A stretch of 64,000 nucleotides of DNA. Origin: Candidatus Schekmanbacteria bacterium (GTDB lineage Bacteria; CSSED10-310; JACPHN01). Both the position numbers and the translations under genes were made by a program. Positions within the stretch are counted from its first letter, which is position 1; every line of letters begins with the position of its first letter. The DNA lies in the NCBI GenBank assembly GCA_016188575.1, contig JACPHN010000126.1:14105-78104 (forward strand). The letters run 5' to 3'. The notes beneath the pieces were generated by a model, which saw only the letters and a list, made by a program, of their open reading frames with translations, did not search any database and had not been told where the DNA came from. Of this stretch, positions 1 to 8,583 are shown piece by piece.

Positions 1-554
1 ATGAGCCCGGGAAACTCGCCCACGGCGCGCATCTCGCTCGCGACCTGCTCCGCCCGCTTGCGCAGGGCCCTGGTTTCCAGCGCGCGGTGAACAGCGACGG
101 CGGCCATCTGCGCGAGCTCCTCCAGAAAAGCGCGAGCGTCGTGCCCGAACGCCCCTGGCCCAGCGGACCGCTCGAGATAGATGACTCCATAGACGGCGTC
201 CCGATAGCGCAGCGGTGCGACGAGCGCCGAGGCGCGGCCGATGAGCTGGATGCTTTCTTTGCCGGCGAAGCGGTAATCCGTGGACACGTCGGGCACGTCG
301 ATCAGCGCACCGCCCCGGATCGCTTCGCGCACCAGACTGCGGCTGAACCGCCGCGCCTCGCCGCTCACGCGCCCCGACTCATGCTGGATGTGCGCCTTCT
401 CGACAAAGTCGCCCTCGCTTTGGAGCACCAGAAAGCCGCGCTCGGCACCCGTCGACTCGGCGACGGCCCGCAAGATCTCGTCCGCGAGCCCATCCGGATT
501 CTCGTCAACGAGCAGTCGCCTGGCTATTCCGTACAGTGCCGCCTGGCAATCCAC
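1..554 (-). CDS. GAF-domain regulator, C-terminus beyond left edge (partial)
   Basis: A minus-strand reading frame is open from a GTG at 554 to the left edge of the window, so only about 184 N-terminal residues are visible. An AGGAAGG ribosome-binding site lies within the end of the upstream kinase gene, about 10 bases before the GTG. Residues about 15-170 read as a GAF sensor domain: a helical start with GLADEILRAVAEST, then ERGFLVLQ, and a VIYLERS strand followed by a terminal helix. The visible end, EFPGL, resembles the junction between GAF and the AAA+ domain of sigma-54 activators (usually FPGLVGRSPAM), so the missing part may be a sigma-54 interaction module; that is inference. The gene follows the kinase by 7 bp and is surely cotranscribed with it. 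It could instead be a GAF protein with another output domain. Confidence 0.75.
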   Translation of the reverse strand, partial: MDCQAALYGIARRLLVDENPDGLADEILRAVAESTGAERGFLVLQSEGDFVEKAHIQHESGRVSGEARRFSRSLVREAIRGGALIDVPDVSTDYRFAGKESIQLIGRASALVAPLRYRDAVYGVIYLERSAGPGAFGHDARAFLEELAQMAAVAVHRALETRALRKRAEQVASEMRAVGEFPGL

Positions 555-561
555 GCCGTGT

Positions 562-3114
562 TCACCTTCCTCGCGGATACCCGAAACGATCGCGCGCCCG
601 CTCGTAACGGACGCGCTGCTTCTGGACAATGGCCGAAAACAGCGGTTGATCGCGAACCGGACCAAAAACGGGGCTGAGCTGGAGATGCTCGTAGGGAAAG
701 GAAGCCGGATCTTCCGAGGTCTCGGCGTCGAGCGCCTCCAGAGCCTCATCCGTTCTCCCGAGAACAATCAGCACGTAGGGGTCGTCGCTTGGCGGGAGCC
801 GCCGCGCTGTGTCCGGATCGGACGCGGCGACGACGATGGGGTAGTACTCCGCATGCACGGCCGGCGACCTTGCTCGCACGCGCGCGAGCAGCGATAGCGC
901 CGCGGCGTGGTCAGCGGACAGCGCGGCGATCATGGCCTGCTCCGCGATATGCTCCGCGCTGTCCTGACCCAGGTTGGCGGCCGCGGCGTAGTCGCTGGCG
1001 GCGCCCGCGTGCTCTCCAAGCAGGAAGCGAAGCCAGCCGCGCTCGTGGCGGTATTCGGCGACGCCGGTGTCGGTCTCGACCGCAATGTCGGCGTGCCGCA
1101 GCGCCTGCCCGAGCAACCCACGGGCGGCGCTGAGCTCGGCGAAGCACGCGTTGGCGTCCGCGTGTTCTGGATTTCGTGCGAGGGCCCGGGTGAACAGGGC
1201 GTACGCCTCGTCGTGGCGGCCGGCGGAGTATGCAGCGCACGCCGCGGCGCCAAGCACCCCGGCGAGGTTGGGAGCGGCGCCAAGCCCCGCCTTCGTCGTG
1301 CTGGTGAGGGCCGACAGGTCTGGCGCTGACGGCGCTTCACCGGCGTTCTCGAGCAGATGGTCGGCGAGCAAGATCGCCGCAAGTGCGTCGCTGGGGTCAC
1401 CTGCCAGGTGTTGTACGAGCTGCCGCTCGACCACCGCAAGCTCACGGTCGTCATCCGCGTCGTAGAGTGCCGAGAACATCTCTGCGACCCGGACGAAAAG
1501 CGAGAGACCCGCGGGGCGTAAACGGAGGCGGGCCGGGCGGTCCGGCGCGAGCTCCGGTGCAAGCCACAGCGCGAGCTCGCGAGCAAGCCGCTCCAGCCCA
1601 TCCGTGAACATCGCCGGCGCCACCGAGATGTCTCGCGACCAGACCACGGCGCCGCCGGCCACGTGCGTCAGCCGTGCGGAGATGTCGACTCCGTTGTCGG
1701 CATCGCGCGGCGACAGGGCAACGCCGAGTACGACCTCGGCGCCACCGCCGCCCTTTGCCGCGCTGTCCACTGACGGGACGCGAAACCCGGGACAATCGCT
1801 CAAGATCGCCACGACGTACTCCGCCGCAAGCTGCCCGACCGCTTCCCGCTCCGGCACGGCCAGCTCGCTGCTCACGAAAAACGGGGGCACGCCAATCGCT
1901 GCCCGCCAGCGCGCGGACGGTAGGGCCGCCAGCGAGGAAGTCGCGGGGGATGGCGTCGTCAAGGATTCGACGCCCGTGGCGGCCGCGGTTGCCCGCGATC
2001 CGCCGCGGTCAGCAACCGCTCTGTCAATCCCGTGCCACTGGTGCAGACCGGCGAGCGCGATAACGGCCGGCACGCCGGCGATCACCGCCCACCGCCAGGC
2101 CAGCCGTCGCGGCAACGGCGCCGGCGGAGCTGCAGGTGGCGGCGCGGTGGCCCTCAAGGCGGCGAGGAGCTCCGCTCCCGAGCCGTACCGGCTGGCGGGA
2201 GGCGCCTGCAGGCAGATGGAAACCACGTGGCGCAAGCTCTCGGGAACCTCCGCGGCGACGCGCCACTGCCCTCCGCCGCTTACCGGCCTGTGCCCGCACA
2301 GCATTTCATGCAGGATCATGCCAAAAGAGAACACGTCCCCCCGCGGACCTACCTCGTCACCGCGCGCCTGCTCTGGTGCCATGTAGGCGACGGTGCCGAC
2401 GATCGCCCGCGGTGCCGGCGCTGGCAGCCCGCCCGCGCCGGCCGACGCAGCGCTGCAGGCGCTTCCCGGCCTCTCCGCTGCCACCTGCGCCAAGCCGAAG
2501 TCGAGGATGCGCACCTCGCCCGTGTCCGTCACGAAGATGTTCGCGGGCTTGATGTCGCGGTGGACGATTCCCGCCGCGTGGGCGGCCGCCAGACCTCGGG
2601 CCACGCCCAGTGCAATTGCGGCGGCCTCCGCAAGCGGTAGGCGGCCTTTGGCATCAAGCAGCGCGCGCAGCGTCTGGCCACGGTAGAGTGCCATGACGAT
2701 GAAAAACTCGCCATGGTGCTCGCCAATCTCGTGCACGGTGGCAATCGCCGGGTCATCCAGGGCCGCCGCGGCGCGAGCTTCCTGCAACAGCCGATCACGA
2801 GCGAGCGGATGGGCCGCAACAGTCGTCGGCAGGATCTTGATCGCGACGTCTCGTAGCAGCCGCTCGTCGCGGGCACGAAACACCACCCCCATGCCGCCGC
2901 GGCCGATCTCTCGCACCAGCACGTAGTGCGCGACGCGGTCCCCTGGCCGCAGGTGGGTAGCAGCCAGCGCCCCACTGCTCTGCTCGGCGCCGGCACCGCC
3001 GTGGGACTGCGTGGGCGCAGTCGGATCCGGGAGCGACTCTCCGCACCGCCCGCAGCGCACGTTAAACGCGCTGTTGGCATTGCCGCAGCTCGGACATGAC
3101 AGCATCGTCGGCAT
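562..3114 (-). CDS. Membrane-anchored Ser/Thr protein kinase with zinc ribbon and TPRs
   Basis: An 850-residue PknB-type kinase. Residues 7-24 form a zinc ribbon (CPSC...CGRC). The kinase domain runs from about 62 to 330, with glycine loop GRGGMG (71-76), VAIK lysine at 93, HRDIKPAN (185-192), DFG (205-207) and APE (246-248), so it should be active. A hydrophobic segment near 338-358 predicts one membrane pass. The C-terminal half first shows a TolB/FlgO-like segment that ends in VVWSRDISV, then TPR-like helices (for example EHADANACFAELSAARG) to the end. This is the layout of many myxobacterial-type signalling kinases, in which the extracytoplasmic or TPR part senses or recruits partners. 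The GAF regulator begins 7 bp downstream, which suggests a kinase-regulator pair. Substrate unknown. Confidence 0.93.
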   Translation of the reverse strand: MPTMLSCPSCGNANSAFNVRCGRCGESLPDPTAPTQSHGGAGAEQSSGALAATHLRPGDRVAHYVLVREIGRGGMGVVFRARDERLLRDVAIKILPTTVAAHPLARDRLLQEARAAAALDDPAIATVHEIGEHHGEFFIVMALYRGQTLRALLDAKGRLPLAEAAAIALGVARGLAAAHAAGIVHRDIKPANIFVTDTGEVRILDFGLAQVAAERPGSACSAASAGAGGLPAPAPRAIVGTVAYMAPEQARGDEVGPRGDVFSFGMILHEMLCGHRPVSGGGQWRVAAEVPESLRHVVSICLQAPPASRYGSGAELLAALRATAPPPAAPPAPLPRRLAWRWAVIAGVPAVIALAGLHQWHGIDRAVADRGGSRATAAATGVESLTTPSPATSSLAALPSARWRAAIGVPPFFVSSELAVPEREAVGQLAAEYVVAILSDCPGFRVPSVDSAAKGGGGAEVVLGVALSPRDADNGVDISARLTHVAGGAVVWSRDISVAPAMFTDGLERLARELALWLAPELAPDRPARLRLRPAGLSLFVRVAEMFSALYDADDDRELAVVERQLVQHLAGDPSDALAAILLADHLLENAGEAPSAPDLSALTSTTKAGLGAAPNLAGVLGAAACAAYSAGRHDEAYALFTRALARNPEHADANACFAELSAARGLLGQALRHADIAVETDTGVAEYRHERGWLRFLLGEHAGAASDYAAAANLGQDSAEHIAEQAMIAALSADHAAALSLLARVRARSPAVHAEYYPIVVAASDPDTARRLPPSDDPYVLIVLGRTDEALEALDAETSEDPASFPYEHLQLSPVFGPVRDQPLFSAIVQKQRVRYERARDRFGYPRGR

Positions 3115-3396
3115 TTCCGGCGATCCTCTCTCTGCACACTTTCGTCGCGATGTCTCATTCTGCCTCCAGCAGGTCGCACCTGCAACTCACCCGATGCGGG
3201 TCAGTCCCCGCATTCGCAGCTCCGCTCATCGCCAGAATGCCTGCCTCCAGACGGATGCATCCCCGCCTCTCCCTGGCGCGATCTACACCAGCGTTCTCGC
3301 GCTGTGCGGGGGCACACCTGCCCGGCATCCGCCTTGCATCTCGGACGGTCACGGTCGCCCTGAACCACCCTCCGCGTAAAAAAAGGAGAATCAGCA

Positions 3397-4914
3397 GTGA
3401 TCAATCGCAGAGAGTTTCTTCGGACAGGCCTCGCAGCATCTCTGGTGGGCTTTGACATCGGCTGCCTCGACGCGGAGGGGGAGGACACGGACATCGGCTT
3501 CGACGGCGGCACCGTCCTCGTCATCGGCGCCGGAATCGCCGGACTTGCCGCCGCTCGCCGTCTGGCCGAGCGAGGTATCGAGGTGATTGTGCTCGAAGCC
3601 GCGGCCGAAGTCGGCGGCCGCATCTGGACCGATCGCCGCCTCGGCGTCGCGGTCGACATGGGACCGACGTGGATCGAGGGTACAGCCGGTAATCCGATTT
3701 CCATCCTTGCCCGCGATGCGGGGTTGCTCACGGTGAGCAGCGATTTCGACAAGGCGCTCCTCTTCGACACCGGCGGTCGCCTCCTGTCCGACGAGGCCAT
3801 GGACGACATTGAGGAGAGCTTTGAGGAGTTACTCGAGGAGGCCGAAGAATACGGCGAGAATCTCAACGCGGACATTTCGATTGCCGCCGCACTTCGCCGC
3901 ATCGCCGGGGGCGCGGCCCAGACTCCGGAGATGAGCTGGGCGCGAAGCGTGACCGAGATCGAGGCGACTGTTTCGCTGGATGCGATTTCCCTCTGGTACG
4001 GCGACGAAGGTGAGGAGCTCGGCGGCGACGACGTGGTGTACCCGAACGGTTATCAACAAGTCGCGGACGCCCTCTCCGAGGGGCTGGACGTGCGGCTGCT
4101 GCACACGGTTCTCGCAGTCGAGCACGGGGACAGCAGCGGCGTCCGCGTCGTCACCAATCGTGGCACCTTCGCCGGCGATGCCGCAGTCGTCACGCTGCCG
4201 CTCGGCGTACTCAAGGCGGGAGCGGTGACGTTTTCGCCACCGCTTCCAAGCTGGAAGCAAGAGGCGATCGCCCGCCTCGGCATGGGCGCAGCAATCACCA
4301 TGGCGATGCGCTTTCCGGAGGTTTTTTGGCACGAGGACGCAGAGTTTCTTTCCCAGGTCTCTGGGACCCCTGGAGAGTATCCCGAGTTTCACAACGTCCG
4401 CCGCTACACCGGTGGCAACGTGCTCACCTGCGTGCTCACGGGAGAGTACCTCGAGCGCGCGCGGAAGCTCGCCGACGAGCAGCTCGTCGCCGAGGCGGTT
4501 GCGGCGTTGCGGCGGTGCTATGGGTCGCGCGTGCCCGCGGCGGACGGTTACATCGTGGGACGATGGCACGATTGGCCTCTGGCATCTGGCACCTACTCGT
4601 ATCTCGCGGTCGGCGCCACGCCGGAAGATCGAGAGCGCCTTGCGGACCCGGTGGGAACCCGCCTGTTTTTCGCCGGAGAGGCGACACACCGAGACTATCC
4701 GGCGACAATTCATGGCGCCTACCTGAGCGGGGTCAAGGAGGCGGACCGCATGATCCGGAGCGCGGAGCGGAATCTGCAACCGTGCCCCTCGGCTTCGGCG
4801 CAGGAGGGTCGCAGTGTGGCGATGCCGCTGAGCGCACCGCACAGCCGTAGAACCACGACCAAACGGCGCCGGCGCTGGCGCCGCGGTCCGTCCGGCGCTA
4901 TGAACGCGTGCTGA
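3397..4914 (+). CDS. FAD-dependent amine oxidase (polyamine/monoamine oxidase family)
   Basis: A 505-residue flavoprotein. The start is the GTG at 3397, eight bases after a good AAAAGGAG site. The N-terminus NRREFLRTGLAAS is a twin-arginine signal, so the folded flavoprotein is probably exported. Cys23 after the hydrophobic stretch could be a lipid attachment site, but the match is weak. The dinucleotide-binding GAGIAG is at 44-49, followed by the acidic strand end (VLEA) and GGRIWTD. The family C-terminal FAD motif is present as RLFFAGEATH...GAYLSG. Length fits the family (about 450-520). The last 40 residues are basic and low-complexity and may be a non-conserved tail. The substrate, an amine or amino acid, cannot be read from the sequence. 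It diverges from the kinase gene across 280 bp. Confidence 0.88.
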   Translation: MINRREFLRTGLAASLVGFDIGCLDAEGEDTDIGFDGGTVLVIGAGIAGLAAARRLAERGIEVIVLEAAAEVGGRIWTDRRLGVAVDMGPTWIEGTAGNPISILARDAGLLTVSSDFDKALLFDTGGRLLSDEAMDDIEESFEELLEEAEEYGENLNADISIAAALRRIAGGAAQTPEMSWARSVTEIEATVSLDAISLWYGDEGEELGGDDVVYPNGYQQVADALSEGLDVRLLHTVLAVEHGDSSGVRVVTNRGTFAGDAAVVTLPLGVLKAGAVTFSPPLPSWKQEAIARLGMGAAITMAMRFPEVFWHEDAEFLSQVSGTPGEYPEFHNVRRYTGGNVLTCVLTGEYLERARKLADEQLVAEAVAALRRCYGSRVPAADGYIVGRWHDWPLASGTYSYLAVGATPEDRERLADPVGTRLFFAGEATHRDYPATIHGAYLSGVKEADRMIRSAERNLQPCPSASAQEGRSVAMPLSAPHSRRTTTKRRRRWRRGPSGAMNAC

Positions 4915-4957
4915 AGCGGCGTCGATGGACGGCGCCGGCGACCGCGGCCAGAGGAGA

Positions 4958-4995
4958 CGCCGCCCGAATCGAACCGATAGGGGAATCGGGCGGCG
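4958..4995 (+). terminator. GC-rich hairpin after the amine oxidase gene
   Basis: A perfect 10-bp inverted repeat (CGCCGCCCGA at 4958-4967 and its complement at 4986-4995) lies 44 bp after the amine oxidase stop codon and before the lipoprotein gene. There is no T-run, so it may be a weak or Rho-assisted terminator or an mRNA-stabilising hairpin. Confidence 0.35.
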
Positions 4996-5043
4996 CCTCA
5001 GGTCGGTGCAGGTCCGAGCCCAACCGCGATGGGAGTGTGGGTG

Positions 5044-5400
5044 ATGCGTATTTCGCGACTGTTCCCGCTGGTCCTGGCCGCCCTACCGCTCGTGGTGACG
5101 GCATGCGAGAAGAAGGAAGACAAGGTCTGGGTGACGCAACGCGCCGAGGCGGATCTCCCAGGGCTGCGGGGCCGTGCCCGCGTCCGTGTCGGCGATGTGC
5201 TCACGGAAGGCTACGCTGACGTGTCCATCCTCGCTGGCAACGGCACGGTCCTGGCCGGCAAGGCGGAGGCCAAGGAGGGAGAGCGGATTCCCTTCGAGTT
5301 GGACGGAAAGCGCTACGAGCTGGAGATCGTCACCTACGACCTGCACCTGACCAGCGAGGACTCCGCGCTCGTCCGCGTACATTCCGGAAAGGAGCAGTAG
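5044..5400 (+). CDS. Small predicted lipoprotein
   Basis: A 118-residue protein. I chose the ATG at 5044, giving MRISRLFPLVLAALPLV followed by the lipobox VTAC, over the upstream in-frame ATG at 5029, because a GGGAGTG sequence precedes 5044 and the signal peptide then has normal length. After the cysteine come charged residues (EKKEDK) and a mature part of about 95 residues with alternating beta-like strands (RARVRVGDVL, ADVSILAGNG, YELEIVTYDL). No family recognised. It follows the amine oxidase in the same direction with a hairpin between them. Confidence 0.7.
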   Translation: MRISRLFPLVLAALPLVVTACEKKEDKVWVTQRAEADLPGLRGRARVRVGDVLTEGYADVSILAGNGTVLAGKAEAKEGERIPFELDGKRYELEIVTYDLHLTSEDSALVRVHSGKEQ

Positions 5401-5436
5401 CGCTGTCGCCGCGCGGAGCGCGCCATCCTGCCCGGG

Positions 5437-5943
5437 TCACAGCCAGCGGCGCACGCGACGCACGTAGTGCTCGTACTTGTCGCCGAAGAGCTCCGCGAGC
5501 TCGCGCTCCTCGCGTGGGATGACGTACCCGTTCAGGGCAACGCCGATGGCTGCCGTTCCCACGGCAAACCACAGCGAAGCCGTCAGCGCGGTAAACGCGC
5601 CCGAGACCTGCAGCAGCGCCAGGTAGAGGGGATTTCTCGTGTAGCGGAAGGGTCCCGTGACGACCAATGCTCGAGGAAGCAGTCCGGGTTCGATTGGAGT
5701 ATCCACACTCCTCATTGTGCGCGCGGCCCACGCCCCCAGGCACACGGCGCCAGCGAGCAGCCCAAGCGCCACCGCGCTTCCTGTTTCTCCGATCGCGGCA
5801 GGAAGATGAAGTGGCGCCAGGCGTTCGCCGAGACCCGCGGCTCCGAGAGTCGCCACGAGCAGCAGACCAGGATGGATCCGCTGCACCCGGGAACTACCCC
5901 ATTCCTTACTACCGAACCTGCGCGGCGCCCTCGGCTTGATCAT
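5437..5943 (-). CDS. Isoprenylcysteine carboxyl methyltransferase-like membrane protein
   Basis: A 168-residue protein of the ICMT/PEMT-like family. Four hydrophobic segments (near 25-45, 50-70, 100-118 and 120-138) are followed by the family signature: TGPFRYTRNPLYLA at about 95-108, and in the C-terminal part the EERELAELFGDKYEHY motif with two glutamates that contact the methyl donor in relatives. Bacterial members methylate small or lipidic substrates that are mostly unknown. It converges on the lipoprotein gene with 36 bp between stops. The first 20 residues are basic, and the true start could be slightly further in. Confidence 0.85.
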   Translation of the reverse strand: MIKPRAPRRFGSKEWGSSRVQRIHPGLLLVATLGAAGLGERLAPLHLPAAIGETGSAVALGLLAGAVCLGAWAARTMRSVDTPIEPGLLPRALVVTGPFRYTRNPLYLALLQVSGAFTALTASLWFAVGTAAIGVALNGYVIPREERELAELFGDKYEHYVRRVRRWL

Positions 5944-6799
5944 GCGTGACGACCAGTACCCTCTCAGAGAGAATGCGATTTACGGTTTCATCATCCATCT
6001 CACCACCGTTTATCCCGACCCCGCCGGACCAGTCACCCTGCGCATGTACGGGCAAGATTCGGTCATCCAGCTTGAGGCGGAAAGTGCGCCAAGAGCTAAC
6101 GTCAGTCGCCGTGTCAGAGACATCGTTGCAAAGCCATCTGAGTTCACCCCCCTCCTGAGCGCCTCGCTGGTCCTTTCCCAACTGGAGGCGCCTATCGGTG
6201 GGAGGCTGTCTTTGAACCATTCCTTGACCAGCGAGTGCGGAGCTGCCGAGCACTGGCGGCCCAGTCCAGGCACGATTGTCAATTCGCTGCGCACTTTACC
6301 GGGTCCGCCGTCGCATCGTGTACTGGCTCTCCTAGTATAGCATGCGAGTATCGCCCGAACCGGAGGAGCCATAGGTTCCTACCGCTCGAGACTGACATGA
6401 CTCTCGTTCCCGTCGTCCTGCCAGACGAGGACTGTCCGCTCCTCGAGATCCGCCGCATGCGTTGCACCAACGGTGCAACAGGAGGGACAAGAAGCGCTAA
6501 GGGAACAATGGCACTACGAAGGTAGATCCGCAGGGACTCGGACCTGGTATCTCCTCTCCACCGGCATCGGCCGTGCCATCGGCATCCGGTGAGATCTCGG
6601 GCAGCCGTTTCCCGGTGGCCGCTGCGAGGCACGCCCTACGCTCTCGTGCCAGAGTGGCTACCCATCCTGACGTTGGCGTCGGCAGAATCTCCTTTACACC
6701 ATGGCCAGCAGAGTGGGCGTGGCATGTGCCCGCCACCTCACCTCCCCCTCGCGAGCAAAGGCAGGGCGGGGGGGCCTACGACCCTTGTGAAGGAGCATC
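5944..6799. other. Gene-poor stretch
   Basis: About 850 bp with no convincing gene. Short open frames occur on both strands but none shows a ribosome site with a recognisable domain. A minus-strand frame ending at 5909 finishes MDDETVNRILSERVLVVTHD, which looks somewhat protein-like, but its upstream part does not. The right end holds a 14-bp inverted-repeat pair described separately. The stretch probably contains remnants of an inserted element. Confidence 0.5.
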
Positions 6800-6820
6800 T
6801 CAAGACATTCTGCCGACGCC
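6675..6820. mobile_element. 146-bp segment bounded by 14-bp perfect inverted repeats (MITE-like or IS remnant)
   Basis: GGCGTCGGCAGAAT at 6675-6688 recurs as an exact inverted copy at 6807-6820. The 118 bp between them have no coding capacity. The right repeat lies inside the last codons of the GNAT gene, so the element supplies that protein's C-terminal residues and stop. I see no clear flanking direct repeat. Chance pairing of 14 bases at this distance is unlikely. Alternatives are a large hairpin, or the two ends of a collapsed insertion sequence. Confidence 0.5.
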
Positions 6821-7318
6821 CTGATTTTCGTCTCGGCCTCTGACCATCAGCACATAGCGCCCGGTTTCGAGGTCATCGAACTCCCGCGCTCTGCTGAAGC
6901 CCGCCTTCGAAAAAGCTCGCAGGGATGCCGTGTTGTCCACCCTGATAGCCGCGATGACGTAGGGCACAGAAGGGTCGGCGAGCACGATCTCGGCAACGAG
7001 GCGAATCGCTGTAGTGCCGATACCTCGTCCGACATCGCCGCGGGCGCCGATCATGATGTCGAGGTCGATGACAGATTCGGGAATGTCGGTGAGCCCGGCT
7101 TCATCGAGCTCATCCCGGGTGGGCTGCTGCCACAGCACGAGGCCGACCTTGCGGCCATCGGCCTCGATCAAGGCGCGGGACATGGTGGGCGGCGCCTCTC
7201 GCAGGATCCGGCTGTTCTCGTCGGGATCGCCCCAATAAGGTCGAACATGTGCAGCGCCCAGCCAAGTGTCGATCAGCGGCCTGTCGTCATCGCTGGGATC
7301 AATTAGTCGGACCCGCAT
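6800..7318 (-). CDS. GNAT N-acetyltransferase, AAC(6')-like
   Basis: A 172-residue acetyl-CoA-dependent acetyltransferase. The start is placed at the ATG at 7318 (MRVRLIDPSDD), where homology-like sequence begins; the frame stays open upstream to 7663 but that part is arginine-rich and not protein-like. The GNAT signature GDVGRGIGTTAIRL (acetyl-CoA pyrophosphate loop) is followed by VIAAIRVDNTASLRAFSKAGF, the usual C-terminal strand-helix of aminoglycoside 6'-N-acetyltransferase-like enzymes. The early segment HVRPYWGDPDEN also matches that group. The real substrate is not provable from sequence. The last residues (QGVGRMS) come from an inverted-repeat element, so the native C-terminus seems replaced. 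Confidence 0.85.
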   Translation of the reverse strand: MRVRLIDPSDDDRPLIDTWLGAAHVRPYWGDPDENSRILREAPPTMSRALIEADGRKVGLVLWQQPTRDELDEAGLTDIPESVIDLDIMIGARGDVGRGIGTTAIRLVAEIVLADPSVPYVIAAIRVDNTASLRAFSKAGFSRAREFDDLETGRYVLMVRGRDENQGVGRMS

Positions 7319-7662
7319 GAGCAGTTGGAAAGGTCTTGGCAATCTCATCCGCACGCCGGACAAACCGCGGCGGAGGCGAGCGTCGGTCGGCTGCCCTGGC
7401 CCACAACGGTTTGTTCTGGGCCACATAGAACATCTAAACATCCGTCGCGGAAAGATCCACCACGACGGACAACCGAAACTCGTCAAACCTTGACGCTCCG
7501 GTCCATTAGCCATAACCAGACCCGGCTGAGGCCTCGATTGCCACCTTGCCCGTTCCGGCTCGGTGGCGGTCCGTGTCGTCCTTGAAGGGACTTGCCACGC
7601 CGTTTTACGCGTCAAGTGACAAGCCGGCTCTCCCCGGAGCTGAGTGCCGTCGCCGCGCCCCA
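7319..7662. other. Intergenic stretch between GNAT and E1-like genes
   Basis: About 340 bp without a supported gene. The minus-strand frame of the GNAT continues open through it but has a shadow-like composition. No terminator with a T-run is seen, so the GNAT could be read from the upstream cluster, but the gap argues that it is a separate unit. Confidence 0.45.
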
Positions 7663-8244
7663 TTACGCGATGCGCGTCACGGTCGTGGGTGTGATCTGGC
7701 AGCTCCGGCGCTCCCCCGTCGCAAGAAAGCGCTGCACGGCGCCGGCGAGGTGCGCGGCGGCGAGGGCGAAAAAGGCGAGTGCTTCACCGTTTTCGCAGGT
7801 CGCCGCGCCCTCTGATCCCTCCTCGTCCACGACAAAAAGCTCGTCCCACACGACGCGAGCAAAACCGCCGTCCGCGGACAAGGCGCCGTGCACGCATGGC
7901 AGGCCGAGCCGCCGAACGCTGACCTGGATCACGCGCCGCGTCGCCGCGTTATCGGTGCAGTCGACAACGAGATCACCTCCACCAAGCAGCACCTCGGCGT
8001 TATCCTCCGAAAGGCGATGCGGCACCGCCTCCAGGCGCGTGCCGAACATGCCTTGCATGGCCTGCTGCAGCGCCTGCGCCTTGTTTTTCCCGAGGCCCAT
8101 GCGCGTGTGAAACTGCGCGAGCAGGTTTTTCTGCTCAACGCGGTCGTAGTCTACAATCTTGATCCGCGCCGGCCAGTTGCGCGCCCAGAGCACCAGATGC
8201 GAACCCAAGGCACCCACGCCGACAATGACGACGCCTGCAGCCAT
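7663..8244 (-). CDS. ThiF/MoeB-like (E1-type) adenylating enzyme
   Basis: A 193-residue single-domain E1-like protein, the last gene of the Ro60-like cluster. It shows the Rossmann nucleotide loop GVGALG (9-14), the acidic strand end VDYDRVEQKNL (about 30-40) and the lysine segment LGKNKAQAL. The VDCTDNAATR motif that holds magnesium-ATP in this family is also present. A cysteine in ATCENGEALAF (about 147) is a candidate thioester residue. The arginine finger usually found in NLxRQ of MoeB/ThiF is replaced (NLLAQ). At about 190 residues it is a minimal E1 without extra domains. Its role is probably to adenylate the C-terminus of the ubiquitin-like protein encoded 27 bp upstream; this follows from family and neighbours, not from direct proof. 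Confidence 0.9.
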   Translation of the reverse strand: MAAGVVIVGVGALGSHLVLWARNWPARIKIVDYDRVEQKNLLAQFHTRMGLGKNKAQALQQAMQGMFGTRLEAVPHRLSEDNAEVLLGGGDLVVDCTDNAATRRVIQVSVRRLGLPCVHGALSADGGFARVVWDELFVVDEEGSEGAATCENGEALAFFALAAAHLAGAVQRFLATGERRSCQITPTTVTRIA

Positions 8245-8271
8245 CTGCTCGACTCCGCTTCCAGTGCCGGT

Positions 8272-8550
8272 TTAGCGACTGCCGAAGGGCGTCTTCGGTC
8301 TCAGAAAGATGCGATTCCACGGTACTTCTGCGGTGGCGCCGAAACGATCGACGACGAAATCCGCCAGATTCACCCGCACGTCTGCCTGAATTCCCGGCAC
8401 GTAACCGGTGCGGATCGCCTCCGCAGCGATGTTTCGGATTTCGCCGTCGGAAATGTCGAACGGCACTGGATCTGGGTAGTCTCCGTTGTTTCCTGCCCAG
8501 GTGATGTTGAGACGCGCTTGATGGATGTGCAGGACTTGCAGGTCAGGCAT
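8272..8550 (-). CDS. Candidate ubiquitin-like (beta-grasp) protein
   Basis: A 92-residue protein lying between the JAB peptidase gene (34 bp) and the E1 gene (27 bp). The order of elements suits a beta-grasp: two strands (LNITWAG, DPVPFDI), a helix (SDGEIRNIAAEAI), then strands (DVRVNLADFVVDRF, NRIFLRPKT). It ends PKTPFGSR, so it lacks a Gly-Gly tail; a single glycine followed by SR would have to be trimmed or used directly. The fold call rests on size, strand pattern and its place between a deconjugase and an E1, as in known bacterial Ubl operons. An unrelated small partner of the E1 is possible. Confidence 0.6.
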   Translation of the reverse strand: MPDLQVLHIHQARLNITWAGNNGDYPDPVPFDISDGEIRNIAAEAIRTGYVPGIQADVRVNLADFVVDRFGATAEVPWNRIFLRPKTPFGSR

Positions 8551-8583
8551 CGGTGACTTCCATGAGGGGCAGTGGTATCCGCG

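Noticed and set aside
4326-4850. Plus-strand open frame inside the amine oxidase gene
   Set aside because: It is an arginine-rich out-of-frame shadow of the flavoprotein gene.
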